Source of the DNA: Bursaphelenchus xylophilus
Taxonomy: Eukaryota > Nematoda > Chromadorea > Rhabditida > Aphelenchoididae
Reading direction: 5' to 3'
Length of the DNA: 64,000 bases
Assembly (NCBI GenBank): GCA_904066235.2
Contig: CAJFCV020000001.1
Coordinates: forward strand, 12,085,291-12,149,290
Shown here one piece after another: positions 7,246 through 22,349 of the stretch. Under the pieces are notes generated by a model. It worked only from the letters and a program-made list of their open reading frames with translations, was not told where the DNA came from and ran no database searches. How positions within the stretch are numbered: position 1 is the stretch's first letter; each line of letters opens with the position of its first letter. Made by a program: the position numbers and the translations under genes.

Positions 7246-8400
7246 GTGAATTGGAGATGTCGGACAGAATTGACGAGACGTATCTCCCTAACCATTGGAC
7301 AGAGCACAGAATGAAATTTTACCACGGCAAATTTCAGCTTTTTTGGAATCAAATTACGCCCGCCCGAGGCTAAACACTCTGATATTACACTAGACATCAG
7401 TTTGAAAAAAAGTGAATTAGTGATGAAGGAGTGAATTGACAAGACATACACCATTCGAAAGGTAAACGCCTGAGATTTTACCACGGCAAATTTCAGCTTT
7501 TTTGGAATGAAATTACGCCCGCCCGAGGCCAAACACTCTGATATTATACTAGACATCAGTTTGAAAAAAAAGTGAATTAGTGATGAAGGAGTGAATTGAC
7601 AAGACATACACCATTCGAAAGATAATCGCCTGAGATTTTAGCACGGCAAGTTGCAGCTTTTTTGGAACCAAACTACGCCCGCCCGAGGCCAAACACTCTG
7701 ATATTATACTAGAGACCGGTTTGAAAAAAAAGTGAATTAGTGATGTCGGAGTGAATTGACAAGACATACACCATTCGCAAGGTAATCGCATGAGATTTTA
7801 GCACGGCAAGTTTCAGCTTTTTTGGAACCAAACTACGCCCGCCCGAGGCCAAACACTCTGATATTACACTAGACATCAGTTTGAAAAAAAAGTGAATTAG
7901 TGATGTCGGAGTGAATTGACAGGACATACACCATTCGAAAGGTAATCGCCTGAGATTTTAGCATGGCAAGTTTCAGCTTTTTTGGAATCAAACTACGCCG
8001 ACACTGGGCGAAAAACTCTGATATTATACTAGACACCGGTTTTAAAAAAAAGTGAATTAGTGATGACGGAGTGAATTGACAGGACATACACCATTCGAAA
8101 GGTAATCGCCTGAGATTTTACCACGGCAAATTTCAGCTTTTTTGGAATGAAATTACGCCCGCCCGAGGCCAAACACTCTGATATTATACTAGACATCAGT
8201 TTGAAAAAAAGTGAATTAGTGATGAAGGAGTGAATTGACAAGACAAATACCATTCAAAAGCTAATCGCCTGAGATTTTAGCATGGCAAGTTTCAGCTTTT
8301 TTGGAATCAAATTACGCCCGCCCCAGGCCAAAAACTCTGATATTATACTAGACACCGGTTTTAAAAAAAGTGAATTAGTGATGACGGAGTGAATTGACAA

Positions 8401-8430
8401 GACATAGCACGGCAAGTTGCAGCTTTTTTG
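8401..8430. repeat. Truncated monomer junction, type 1 (first of three)
   Basis: The word gacatagcacggcaag joins monomer position about 36 directly to position about 69, removing roughly 33 bp. The same junction recurs at about 9,169 and 10,096, so the deletion was copied with a larger block. Confidence 0.85.
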
Positions 8431-10924
8431 GAACCAAACTACGCCCGCCCGAGGCCAAACACTCTGATATTACACTAGACATCAGTTTGAAAAAAAAGTG
8501 AATTAGTGATGTCGGAGTGAATTGACAGGACATACACCATTCGAAAGGTAATCGCCTGAGATTTTAGCATGGCAAGTTTCAGCTTTTTTGGAATCAAACT
8601 ACGCCGACACTGGGCGAAAAACTCTGATATTATACTAGACACCGGTTTTAAAAAAAAGTGAATTAGTGATGACGGAGTGAATTGACAGGACATACACCAT
8701 TCGAAAGGTAATCGCCTGAGATTTTACCACGGCAAATTTCAGCTTTTTTGGAATGAAATTACGCCCGCCCGAGGCCAAACACTCTGATATTATACTAGAC
8801 ATCAGTTTGAAAAAAAGTGAATTAGTGATGAAGGAGTGAATTGACAAGACAAACACCATTCAAAAGCTAATCGCCTGAGATTTTAGCACGGCAAGTTTCA
8901 GCATTTTTGGAATCAAACTACGCCCACACTATGCGAAACACTCTGATATTATACTAGACACCGGTTTTGAAAAAAGGTGAATTAGTGATGACGGAGTGAA
9001 TTGACAAGACATACACCATTCAAAAGCTAATCGCCTGAGATTTTAGCATGGCAAGTTTCAGCTTTTTTGGAATCAAATTACGCCCGCCCCAGGCCAAAAA
9101 CTCTGATATTATACTAGACACCGGTTTTAAAAAAAAGTGAATTAGTGATGACGGAGTGAATTGACAAGACATAGCACGGCAAGTTGCAGCTTTTTTGGAA
9201 CCAAACTACGCCCGCCCGAGGCCAAACACTCTGATATTATACTAGAGACCGGTTTGAAAAAAAAGTGAATTAGTGATGTCGGAGTGAATTGACAAGACAT
9301 ACACCATTCGCAAGGTAATCGCATGAGATTTTAGCACGGCAAGTTTCAGCTTTTTTGGAACCAAACTACGCCCGCCCGAGGCCAAACACTCTGATATTAC
9401 ACTAGACATCAGTTTGAAAAAAAAGTGAATTAGTGATGTCGGAGTGAATTGACAGGACATACACCATTCGAAAGGTAATCGCCTGAGATTTTAGCATGGC
9501 AAGTTTCAGCTTTTTTGGAATCAAACTACGCCGACACTGGGCGAAAAACTCTGATATTATACTAGACACCGGTTTTAAAAAAAAGTGAATTAGTGATGAC
9601 GGAGTGAATTGACAGGACATACACCATTCGAAAGGTAATCGCCTGAGATTTTACCACGGCAAATTTCAGCTTTTTTGGAATGAAATTACGCCCGCCCGAG
9701 GCCAAACACTCTGATATTATACTAGACATCAGTTTGAAAAAAAAGTGAATTAGTGATGAAGGAGTGAATTGACAAGACAAACACCATTCAAAAGCTAATC
9801 GCCTGAGATTTTAGCACGGCAAGTTTCAGCATTTTTGGAATCAAACTACGCCCACACTATGCGAAACACTCTGATATTATACTAGACACCGGTTTTGAAA
9901 AAAGGTGAATTAGTGATGACGGAGTGAATTGACAAGACATACACCATTCAAAAGCTAATCGCCTGAGATTTTAGCATGGCAAGTTTCAGCTTTTTTGGAA
10001 TCAAACTACGCCGACACTGGGTGAAAAACTCTGATATTATACTAGACACCGGTTTTAAAAAAAAGTGAATTAGTGATGACGGAGTGAATTGACAAGACAT
10101 AGCACGGCAAGTTGCAGCTTTTTTGGAACCAAACTACGCCCGCCCGAGGCCAAACACTCTGATATTATACTAGAGACCGGTTTGAAAAAAAAGTGAATTA
10201 GTGATGTCGGAGTGAATTGACAAGACATACACCATTCGCAAGGTAATCGCCTGAGATTTTACCACGGCAAATTTCAGCTTTTTTGGAATGAAATTACGCC
10301 CGCCCGAGGCCAAACACTCTGATATTATACTAGACATCAGTTTGAAAAAAAGTGAATTAGTGATGAAGGAGTGAATTGACAAGACAAACACCATTCAAAA
10401 GCTAATCGCCTGAGATTTTAGCATGGCAAGTTTCAGCTTTTTTGGAATCAAACTACGCCGACACTGGGCGAAAAACTCTGATATTATACTAGACACCGGT
10501 TTTAAAAAAAGTGAATTAGTGATGACGGAGTGAATTGACAAGACATGCACCATTCGAAAGCTAATCGCCTGAGATTTTAGCATGGCAAGTTTCAGCATTT
10601 TTGGAATCAAACTACGCCCACACTGGGCGAAACACTCTGATATTATACTAGACACCGGTTTTGAAAAAAGGTGAATTAGTGATGACGGAGTGAATTGACA
10701 AGACATACACCATTCGAAAGCTAATCGCCTGAGATTTTAGCATGGCAAGTTTCAGCATTTTTGGAATCAAACTACGCCCACACTGGGCGAAAAACTCTGA
10801 TATTATACTAGACACCGGTTTTAAAAAAAAGTGAATTAGTGATGACGGAGTGAATTGACAGGACATACACCATTCGAAAGGTAATCGCCTGAGATTTTAC
10901 CACGGCAAATTTCAGCTTTTTTGG

Positions 10925-10955
10925 AATGAAATTACCATTCGCAAGGTAATCGCAT
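10925..10955. repeat. Truncated monomer junction, type 2 (first of seven)
   Basis: The word gaaattaccattcgcaagg fuses monomer position about 104 to position about 40 of the next, removing roughly 96 bp. The identical junction recurs near 12,113, 14,093, 14,955, 15,820, 16,523 and 19,143, at irregular spacing. Confidence 0.85.
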
Positions 10956-13900
10956 GAGATTTTAGCACGGCAAGTTTCAGCTTTTTTGGAACCAAACTAC
11001 GCCCGCCCGAGGCCAAACACTCTGATATTACACTAGACATCAGTTTGAAAAAAAAGTGAATTAGTGATGTCGGAGTGAATTGACAGGACATACACCATTC
11101 GAAAGGTAATCGCCTGAGATTTTAGCATGGCAAGTTTCAGCTTTTTTGGAATCAAACTACGCCGACACTGGGCGAAAAACTCTGATATTATACTAGACAC
11201 CGGTTTTAAAAAAAAGTGAATTAGTGATGACGGAGTGAATTGACAGGACATACACCATTCGAAAGGTAATCGCCTGAGATTTTACCACGGCAAATTTCAG
11301 CTTTTTTGGAATGAAATTACGCCCGCCCGAGGCCAAACACTCTGATATTATACTAGACATCAGTTTGAAAAAAAGTGAATTAGTGATGAAGGAGTGAATT
11401 GACAAGACAAACACCATTCAAAAGCTAATCGCCTGAGATTTTAGCATGGCAAGTTTCAGCTTTTTTGGAATCAAACTACGCCGACACTGGGCGAAAAACT
11501 CTGATATTATACTAGACACCGGTTTTGAAAAAAGGTGAATTAGTGATGACGGAGTGAATTGACAAGACATACACCATTCGAAAGCTAATCGCCTGAGATT
11601 TTAGCATGGCAAGTTTCAGCATTTTTGGAATCAAACTACGCCCGCCCGAGGCCAAACACTCTGATATTATACTAGACATCAGTTTGAAAAAAAGTGAATT
11701 AGTGATGAAGGAGTGAATTGACAAGACAAACACCATTCGCAAGGTAATCGCATGAGATTTTAGCACGGCAAGTTTCAGCATTTTTGGAATCAAACTACGC
11801 CCACACTGGGCGAAACACTCTGATATTATACTAGACACCGGTTTTGAAAAAAGGTGAATTAGTGATGACGGAGTGAATTGACAAGACATACACCATTCGA
11901 AAGCTAATCGCCTGAGATTTTAGCATGGCAAGTTTCAGCATTTTTGGAATCAAACTACGCCCACACTGGGCGAAAAACTCTGATATTATACTAGACACCG
12001 GTTTTAAAAAAAAGTGAATTAGTGATGACGGAGTGAATTGACAGGACATACACCATTCGAAAGGTAATCGCCTGAGATTTTACCACGGCAAATTTCAGCT
12101 TTTTTGGAATGAAATTACCATTCGCAAGGTAATCGCATGAGATTTTAGCACGGCAAGTTTCAGCTTTTTTGGAACCAAACTACGCCCGCCCGAGGCCAAA
12201 CACTCTGATATTACACTAGACATCAGTTTGAAAAAAGTGAATTAGTGATGTCGGAGTGAATTGACAGGACATACACCATTCGAAAGGTAATCGCCTGAGA
12301 TTTTAGCATGGCAAGTTTCAGCTTTTTTGGAATCAAACTACGCCGACACTGGGCGAAAAACTCTGATATTATACTAGACACCGGTTTTAAAAAAAAGTGA
12401 ATTAGTGATGACGGAGTGAATTGACAGGACATACACCATTCGAAAGGTAATCGCCTGAGATTTTACCACGGCAAATTTCAGCTTTTTTGGAATGAAATTA
12501 CGCCCGCCCGAGGCCAAACACTCTGATATTATACTAGACATCAGTTTGAAAAAAAAGTGAATTAGTGATGAAGGAGTGAATTGACAAGACAAACACCATT
12601 CAAAAGCTAATCGCCTGAGATTTTAGCATGGCAAGTTTCAGCTTTTTTGGAATCAAACTACGCCGACACTGGGCGAAAAACTCTGATATTATACTAGAGA
12701 CCGGTTTGAAAAAAAAGTGAATTAGTGATGTCGGAGTGAATTGACAAGACATACACCATTCGCAAGGTAATCGCATGAGATTTTAGCACGGCAAGTTTCA
12801 GCTTTTTTGGAACCAAACTACGCCCGCCCGAGGCCAAACACTCTGATATTACACTAGACATCAGTTTGAAAAAAAAGTGAATTAGTGATGTCGGAGTGAA
12901 TTGACAGGACATACACCATTCGAAAGGTAATCGCCTGAGATTTTAGCATGGCAAGTTTCAGCTTTTTTGGAATCAAACTACGCCGACACTGGGCGAAAAA
13001 CTCTGATATTATACTAGACACCGGTTTTAAAAAAAAGTGAATTAGTGATGACGGAGTGAATTGACAGGACATACACCATTCGAAAGGTAATCGCCTGAGA
13101 TTTTACCACGGCAAATTTCAGCTTTTTTGGAATGAAATTACGCCCGCCCGAGGCCAAACACTCTGATATTATACTAGACATCAGTTTGAAAAAAAAGTGA
13201 ATTAGTGATGAAGGAGTGAATTGACAAGACAAACACCATTCAAAAGCTAATCGCCTGAGATTTTAGCATGGCAAGTTTCAGCTTTTTTGGAATCAAACTA
13301 CGCCGACACTGGGCGAAAAACTCTGATATTATACTAGACACCGGTTTTAAAAAAAAGTGAATTAGTGATGACGGAGTGAATTGACAAGACATGCACCATT
13401 CGAAAGCTAATCGCCTGAGATTTTAGCATGGCAAGTTTCAGCATTTTTGGAATCAAACTACGCCCACACTGGGCGAAACACTCTGATATTATACTAGACA
13501 CCGGTTTTAAAAAAAGTGAATTAGTGATGACGGAGTGAATTGACAAGACATACACCATTCGAAAGCTAATCGCCTGAGATTTTAGCATGGCAAGTTTCAG
13601 CATTTTTGGAATCAAACTACGCCCACACTGGGCGAAAAACTCTGATATTATACTAGACACCGGTTTTAAAAAAAAGTGAATTAGTGATGACGGAGTGAAT
13701 TGACAAGACATACACCATTCGAAAGCTAATCGCCTGAGATTTTAGCATGGCAAGTTTCAGCATTTTTGGAATCAAACTACGCCCACACTGGGCGAAACAC
13801 TCTGATATTATACTAGACACCGGTTTTAAAAAAAAGTGAATTAGTGATGACGGAGTGAATTGACAAGACATACACCATTCGAAAGCTAATCGCCTGAGAT

Positions 13901-16900
13901 TTTAGCATGGCAAGTTTCAGCATTTTTGGAATCAAACTACGCCCACACTGGGCGAAACACTCTGATATTATACTAGACACCGGTTTTAAAAAAAAGTGAA
14001 TTAGTGATGACGGAGTGAATTGACAGGACATACACCATTCGAAAGGTAATCGCCTGAGATTTTACCACGGCAAATTTCAGCTTTTTTGGAATGAAATTAC
14101 CATTCGCAAGGTAATCGCATGAGATTTTAGCACGGCAAGTTTCAGCTTTTTTGGAACCAAACTACGCCCGCCCGAGGCCAAACACTCTGATATTACACTA
14201 GACATCAGTTTGAAAAAAAAGTGAATTAGTGATGAAGGAGTGAATTGACAAGACAAACACCATTCAAAAGCTAATCGCCTGAGATTTTAGCATGGCAAGT
14301 TTCAGCTTTTTTGGAATCAAACTACGCCGACACTGGGCGAAAAACTCTGATATTATACTAGACACCGGTTTTAAAAAAAAGTGAATTAGTGATGACGGAG
14401 TGAATTGACAGGACATACACCATTCGAAAGGTAATCGCCTGAGATTTTACCACGGCAAATTTCAGCTTTTTTGGAATGAAATTACGCCCGCCCGAGGCCA
14501 AACACTCTGATATTATACTAGACATCAGTTTGAAAAAAAGTGAATTAGTGATGAAGGAGTGAATTGACAAGACAAACACCATTCAAAAGCTAATCGCCTG
14601 AGATTTTAGCATGGCAAGTTTCAGCTTTTTTGGAATCAAATTACGCCGACACTGGGCGAAAAACTCTGATATTATACTAGGCACCGGTTTTAAAAAAAGG
14701 TGAATTAGTGATGACGGAGTGAATTGACAAGACATACGCCATTCGAAAGCTAATCGCCTGATATTTTAGCACGGCAAGTTTCAGCTTTTTTGGAATCAAA
14801 CTACGCCGACACTGGGCGAAAAACTCTGATATTATACTAGACACCGGTTTTAAAAAAAGTGAATTAGTGATGACGGAGTGAATTGACAAGACATGCACCA
14901 TTCGAAAGCTAATCGCCTGAGATTTTAGCATGGCAAGTTTCAGCATTTTTGGAATGAAATTACCATTCGCAAGGTAATCGCATGAGATTTTAGCACGGCA
15001 AGTTTCAGCTTTTTTGGAACCAAACTACGCCCGCCCGAGGCCAAACACTCTGATATTACACTAGACATCAGTTTGAAAAAAAAGTGAATTAGTGATGAAG
15101 GAGTGAATTGACAAGACAAACACCATTCAAAAGCTAATCGCCTGAGATTTTAGCATGGCAAGTTTCAGCTTTTTTGGAATCAAACTACGCCGACACTGGG
15201 CGAAAAACTCTGATATTATACTAGACACCGGTTTTAAAAAAAAGTGAATTAGTGATGACGGAGTGAATTGACAGGACATACACCATTCGAAAGGTAATCG
15301 CCTGAGATTTTACCACGGCAAATTTCAGCATTTTTGGAATCAAACTACGCCCACACTATGCGAAACACTCTGATATTATACTAGACACCGGTTTTGAAAA
15401 AAGGTGAATTAGTGATGACGGAGTGAATTGACAAGACATACACCATTCAAAAGCTAATCGCCTGAGATTTTAGCATGGCAAGTTTCAGCTTTTTTGGAAT
15501 CAAATTACGCCCGCCCCAGGCCAAAAACTCTGATATTATACTAGACACCGGTTTTAAAAAAAGTGAATTAGTGATGAAGGAGTGAATTGACAAGACATAC
15601 ACCATTCAAAAGCTAATCGCCTGAGATTTTAGCATGGCAAGTTTCAGCATTTTTGGAATCAAACTACGCCGACACTGGGCGAAAAACTCTGATATTATAC
15701 TAGACACCGGTTTTAAAAAAAGTGAATTAGTGATGACGGAGTGAATTGACAAGACATGCACCATTCGAAAGCTAATCGCCTGAGATTTTAGCATGGCAAG
15801 TTTCAGCATTTTTGGAATGAAATTACCATTCGCAAGGTAATCGCATGAGATTTTAGCACGGCAAGTTTCAGCTTTTTTGGAACCAAACTACGCCCGCCCG
15901 AGGCCAAACACTCTGATATTACACTAGACATCAGTTTGAAAAAAAAGTGAATTAGTGATGAAGGAGTGAATTGACAAGACAAACACCATTCAAAAGCTAA
16001 TCGCCTGAGATTTTAGCATGGCAAGTTTCAGCTTTTTTGGAATCAAACTACGCCGACACTGGGCGAAAAACTCTGATATTATACTAGACACCGGTTTTAA
16101 AAAAAAGTGAATTAGTGATGACGGAGTGAATTGACAGGACATACACCATTCGAAAGGTAATCGCCTGAGATTTTACCACGGCAAATTTCAGCTTTTTTGG
16201 AATGAAATTACGCCCGCCTGAGGCCAAACACTCTGATATTATACTAGACATCAGTTTGAAAAAAAGTGAATTAGTGATGAAGGAGTGAATTGACAAGACA
16301 AACACCATTCAAAAGCTAATCGCCTGAGATTTTAGCATGGCAAGTTTCAGCTTTTTTGGAATCAAACTACGCCGACACTGGGCGAAAAACTCTGATATTA
16401 TACTAGACACCGGTTTTAAAAAAAAGTGAATTAGTGATGACGGAGTGAATTGACAGGACATACACCATTCGAAAGGTAATCGCCTGAGATTTTACCACGG
16501 CAAATTTCAGCTTTTTTGGAATGAAATTACCATTCGCAAGGTAATCGCATGAGATTTTAGCACGGCAAGTTTCAGCTTTTTTGGAACCAAACTACGCCCG
16601 CCCGAGGCCAAACACTCTGATATTACACTAGACATCAGTTTGAAAAAAAAGTGAATTAGTGATGAAGGAGTGAATTGACAAGACAAACACCATTCAAAAG
16701 CTAATCGCCTGAGATTTTAGCATGGCAAGTTTCAGCTTTTTTGGAATCAAACTACGCCGACACTGGGCGAAAAACTCTGATATTATACTAGACACCGGTT
16801 TTAAAAAAAAGTGAATTAGTGATGACGGAGTGAATTGACAAGACATACGCCATTCGAAAGCTAATCGCCTGAGATTTTAGCACGGCAAGTTTCAGCATTT

Positions 16901-19900
16901 TTGGAATGAAATTACGCCCGCCCGAGGCCAAACACTCTGATATTATACTAGACATCAGTTTGAAAAAAAAGTGAATTAGTGATGAAGGAGTGAATTGACA
17001 AGACAAACACCATTCAAAAGCTAATCGCCTGAGATTTTAGCATGGCAAGTTTCAGCTTTTTTGGAATCAAACTACGCCGACACTGGGCGAAAAACTCTGA
17101 TATTATACTAGACACCGGTTTTAAAAAAAAGTGAATTAGTGATGACGGAGTGAATTGACAAGACATACGCCATTCGAAAGCTAATCGCCTGAGATTTTAG
17201 CACGGCAAGTTTCAGCATTTTTGGAATCAAACTACGCCCACACTATGCGAAACACTCTGATATTATACTAGACACCGGTTTTGAAAAAAGGTGAATTAGT
17301 GATGACGGAGTGAATTGACAAGACATACACCATTCAAAAGCTAATCGCCTGAGATTTTAGCATGGCAAGTTTCAGCTTTTTTGGAATCAAATTACGCCCG
17401 CCCCAGGCCAAAAACTCTGATATTATACTAGACACCGGTTTTAAAAAAAAGTGAATTAGTGATGAAGGAGTGAATTGACAAGACATACACCGTTCAAAAG
17501 CTAATCGCCTGAGATTTTAGCATGGCAAGTTTCAGCTTTTTTGGAATCAAACTACGCCGACACTGGGCGAAAAACTCTGATATTATACTAGACACCGGTT
17601 TTAAAAAAAGTGAATTAGTGATGACGGAGTGAATTGACAAGACATACACCATTCGAAAGCTAATCGCCTGAGATTTTAGCATGGCAAGTTTCAGCATTTT
17701 TGGAATCAAACTACGCCCACACTGGGCGAAACACTCTGATATTATACTAGACACCGGTTTTGAAAAAAGGTGAATTAGTGATGACGGAGTGAATTGACAA
17801 GACATACACCATTCGAAAGCTAATCGCCTGAGATTTTAGCATGGCAAGTTTCAGCATTTTTGGAATCAAACTACGCCCACACTGGGCGAAACACTCTGAT
17901 ATTATACTAGACATCGGTTTTGAAAAAAGGTGAATTAGTGATGACGGAGTGAATTGACAAGACATACACCATTCGAAAGCTAATCGCCTGAGATTTTAGC
18001 ATGGCAAGTTTCAGCATTTTTGGAATCAAACTACGCCCACACTGGGCGAAACACTCTGATATTATACTAGACACCGGTTTTGAAAAAAGGTGAATTAGTG
18101 ATGACGGAGTGAATTGACAAGACATACACCATTCGAAAGGTAACCTCCTAAGATTTTAGCATGGCAAGTTTCAGCATTTTTGGAATCAAACTACGCCCAC
18201 ACTGGGCGAAACACTCTGATATTATACTAGACACCGGTTTTGAAAAAAGGTGAATTAGTGATGACGGAGTGAATTGACAAGACATACACCATTCGAAAGC
18301 TAATCGCCTGAGATTTTAGCATGGCAAGTTTCAGCATTTTTGGAATCAAACTACGCCCACACTGGGCGAAAAACTCTGATATTATACTAGACACCGGTTT
18401 TAAAAAAAGTGAATTAGTGATGACGGAGTGAATTGACAGGACATACACCATTCGAAAGCTAATCGCCTGAGATTTTAGCATGGCAAGTTTCAGCTTTTTT
18501 GGAACCAAACTACGCCCGCACTGAGGCCAAACACTCTGATATTATACTAGACATCAGTTTGAAAAAAAGTGAATTAGTGATGAAGGAGTGAATTGACAAG
18601 ACAAACACCATTCAAAAGCTAATCGCCTGAGATTTTAGCATGGCAAGTTTCAGTATTTTTGGAATCAAACTACGCCGACACTGGGCGAAAAACTCTGATA
18701 TTATACTAGACACCGGTTTTAAAAAAAGTGAATTAGTGATGACGGAGTGAATTGACAAGACATGCACCATTCGAAAGCTAATCGCCTGAGATTTTAGCAT
18801 GGCAAGTTTCAGCATTTTTGGAATCAAACTACGCCCACACTGGGCGAAACACTCTGATATTATACTAGACACCGGTTTTGAAAAAAGGTGAATTAGTGAT
18901 GACGGAGTGAATTGACAAGACATACACCATTCGAAAGCTAATCGCCTGAGATTTTAGCATGGCAAGTTTCAGCATTTTTGGAATCAAACTACGCCCACAC
19001 TGGGCGAAAAACTCTGATATTATACTAGACACCGGTTTTAAAAAAAAGTGAATTAGTGATGACGGAGTGAATTGACAGGACATACACCATTCGAAAGGTA
19101 ATCGCCTGAGATTTTACCACGGCAAATTTCAGCTTTTTTGGAATGAAATTACCATTCGCAAGGTAATCGCATGAGATTTTAGCACGGCAAGTTTCAGCTT
19201 TTTTGGAACCAAACTACGCCCGCCCGAGGCCAAACACTCTGATATTACACTAGACATCAGTTTTGAAAAAAGGTGAATTAGTGATGAAGGAGTGAATTGA
19301 CAAGACAAACACCATTCAAAAGCTAATCGCCTGAGATTTTAGCATGGCAAGTTTCAGCTTTTTTGGAATCAAACTACGCCGACACTGGGCGAAAAACTCT
19401 GATATTATACTAGACACCGGTTTTAAAAAAAAGTGAATTAGTGATGACGGAGTGAATTGACAGGACATACACCATTCGAAAGGTAATCGCCTGAGATTTT
19501 ACCACGGCAAATTTCAGCTTTTTTGGAATGAAATTACGCCCGCCCGAGGCCAAACACTCTGATATTATACTAGACATCAGTTTGAAAAAAAAGTGAATTA
19601 GTGATGAAGGAGTGAATTGACAAGACAAACACCATTCAAAAGCTAATCGCCTGAGATTTTAGCATGGCAAGTTTCAGCTTTTTTGGAATCAAACTACGCC
19701 GACACTGGGCGAAAAACTCTGATATTATACTAGACACCGGTTTTAAAAAAAAGTGAATTAGTGATGACGGAGTGAATTGACAAGACATACGCCATTCGAA
19801 AGCTAATCGCCTGAGATTTTAGCACGGCAAGTTTCAGCATTTTTGGAATCAAACTACGCCCACACTATGCGAAACACTCTGATATTATACTAGACACCGG

Positions 19901-19959
19901 TTTTGAAAAAAGGTGAATTAGTGATGACGGAGTGAATTGACAAGACATACACCATTCAA

Positions 19960-21880
19960 AAGCTAATCGCCTGAGATTTTAGCATGGCAAGTTTCAGCTT
20001 TTTTGGAATCAAATTACGCCCGCCCCAGGCCAAAAACTCTGATATTATACTAGACACCGGTTTTAAAAAAAGTGAATTAGTGATGAAGGAGTGAATTGAC
20101 AAGACATACACCATTCAAAAGCTAATCGCCTGAGATTTTAGCATGGCATGTTTCAGCTTTTTTGGAATCAAACTACGCCGACACTGGGCGAAACACTCTG
20201 ATATTATACTAGACACCGGTTTTAAAAAAAAGTGAATTAGTGATGACGGAGTGAATTGACAAGACATGCACCATTCGAAAGCTAATCGCCTGAGATTTTA
20301 GCATGGCAAGTTTCAGCATTTTTGGAATCAAACTACGCCCACACTGGGCGAAACACTCTGATATTATACTAGACACCGGTTTTGAAAAAAGGTGAATTAG
20401 TGATGACGGAGTGAATTGACAAGACATACACCATTCGAAAGCTAATCGCCTGAGATTTTAGCATGGCAAGTTTCAGCATTTTTGGAATCAAACTACGCCC
20501 ACACTGGGCGAAACACTCTGATATTATACTAGACATCGGTTTTGAAAAAAGGTGAATTAGTGATGACGGAGTGAATTGACAAGACATACACCATTCGAAA
20601 GGTAATCGCCTGAGATTTTAGCATGGCAAGTTTCAGCATTTTTGGAATCAAACTACGCCCACACTGGGCGAAACACTCTGATATTATACTAGACACCGGT
20701 TTTGAAAAAAGGTGAATTAGTGATGACGGAGTGAATTGACAAGACATACACCATTCGAAAGGTAACCTCCTAAGATTTTAGCATGGCAAGTTTCAGCATT
20801 TTTGGAATCAAACTACGCCCACACTGGGCGAAACACTCTGATATTATACTAGACACCGGTTTTGAAAAAAGGTAAATTAGTGATGACGGAGTGAATTGAC
20901 AAGACATACAACATTCGAAAGCTAATCGCCTGAGATTTTAGCATGGCAAGTTTCAGCTTTTTTGGAATCAAATTACGCCCGCCCCAGGCCAAAAACTCTG
21001 ATATTATACTAGACACCGGTTTTAAAAAAAAGTGAATTAGTGATGAAGGAGTGAATTGACAAGACATACACCATTCAAAAGCTAATCGCCTGAGATTTTA
21101 GCATGGCAAGTTTCAGCTTTTTTGGAATCAAACTACGCCGACACTGGGCGAAAAACTCTGATATTATACTAGACACCGGTTTTAAAAAAAAGTGAATTAG
21201 TGATGACGGAGTGAATTGACAAGACATGCACCATTCGAAAGCTAATCGCCTGAGATTTTAGCATGGCAAGTTTCAGCATTTTTGGAATCAAACTACGCCC
21301 ACACTGGGCGAAACACTCTGATATTATACTAGACACCGGTTTTGAAAAAAGGTGAATTAGTGATGACGGAGTGAATTGACAAGACATACACCATTCGAAA
21401 GCTAATCGCCTGAGATTTTAGCATGGCAAGTTTCAGCATTTTTGGAATCAAACTACGCCCACACTGGGCGAAACACTCTGATATTATACTAGACATCGGT
21501 TTTGAAAAAAGGTGAATTAGTGATGACGGAGTGAATTGACAAGACATACACCATTCGAAAGGTAATCGCCTGAGATTTTAGCATGGCAAGTTTCAGCATT
21601 TTTGGAATCAAACTACGCCCACACTGGGCGAAACACTCTGATATTATACTAGACACCGGTTTTGAAAAAAGGTGAATTAGTGATGACGGAGTGAATTGAC
21701 AAGACATACACCATTCGAAAGGTAACCTCCTAAGATTTTAGCATGGCAAGTTTCAGCATTTTTGGAATCAAACTACGCCCACACTGGGCGAAACACTCTG
21801 ATATTATACTAGACACCGGTTTTGAAAAAAGGTAAATTAGTGATGACGGAGTGAATTGACAAGACATACAACATTCGAAA
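19960..21880. repeat. Tandem 960-bp higher-order repeat (six monomers, two copies)
   Basis: About 19,960-20,920 and 20,920-21,880 carry the same order of six monomer variants: a gccccaggcc unit, a gccgacactgggcg unit, a gacatgcacc unit, an agacatcgg unit, a ggtaatcgcc unit and a ggtaacctcctaag unit. They differ by only a few bases. The second copy diverges from the first at the following monomer. Confidence 0.75.
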
Positions 21881-22349
21881 GCTAATCGCCCAAGATTTTA
21901 GCATGGCAAGTTTCAGCATTTTTGGAATCAAACTACGCCCACACTGGGCGAAACACTCTGATATTATACTAGACACCGGTTTTGAAAAAAGGTAAATTAG
22001 TGATGACGGAGTGAATTGACAAGACATACACCGTTCGAAAGCTAATCGCCTGAGATTTTAGCATGGCAAGTTTCAGCATTTTTGAAATCAAACTACGCCC
22101 ACACTGGGCGAAACACTCTGATATTATACTAGACACCGGTTTTAAAAAAAAGTGAATTAGTGATGACGGAGTGAATTGACAGGACATACACCATTCGAAA
22201 GGTAATCGCCTGAGATTTTACCACGGCAAATTTCAGCTTTTTTGGAATGAAATTACGCCCGCCCGAGGCCAAACACTCTGATATTATACTAGACATCAGT
22301 TTGAAAAAAAAGTGAATTAGTGATGAAGGAGTGAATTGACAAGACATAC

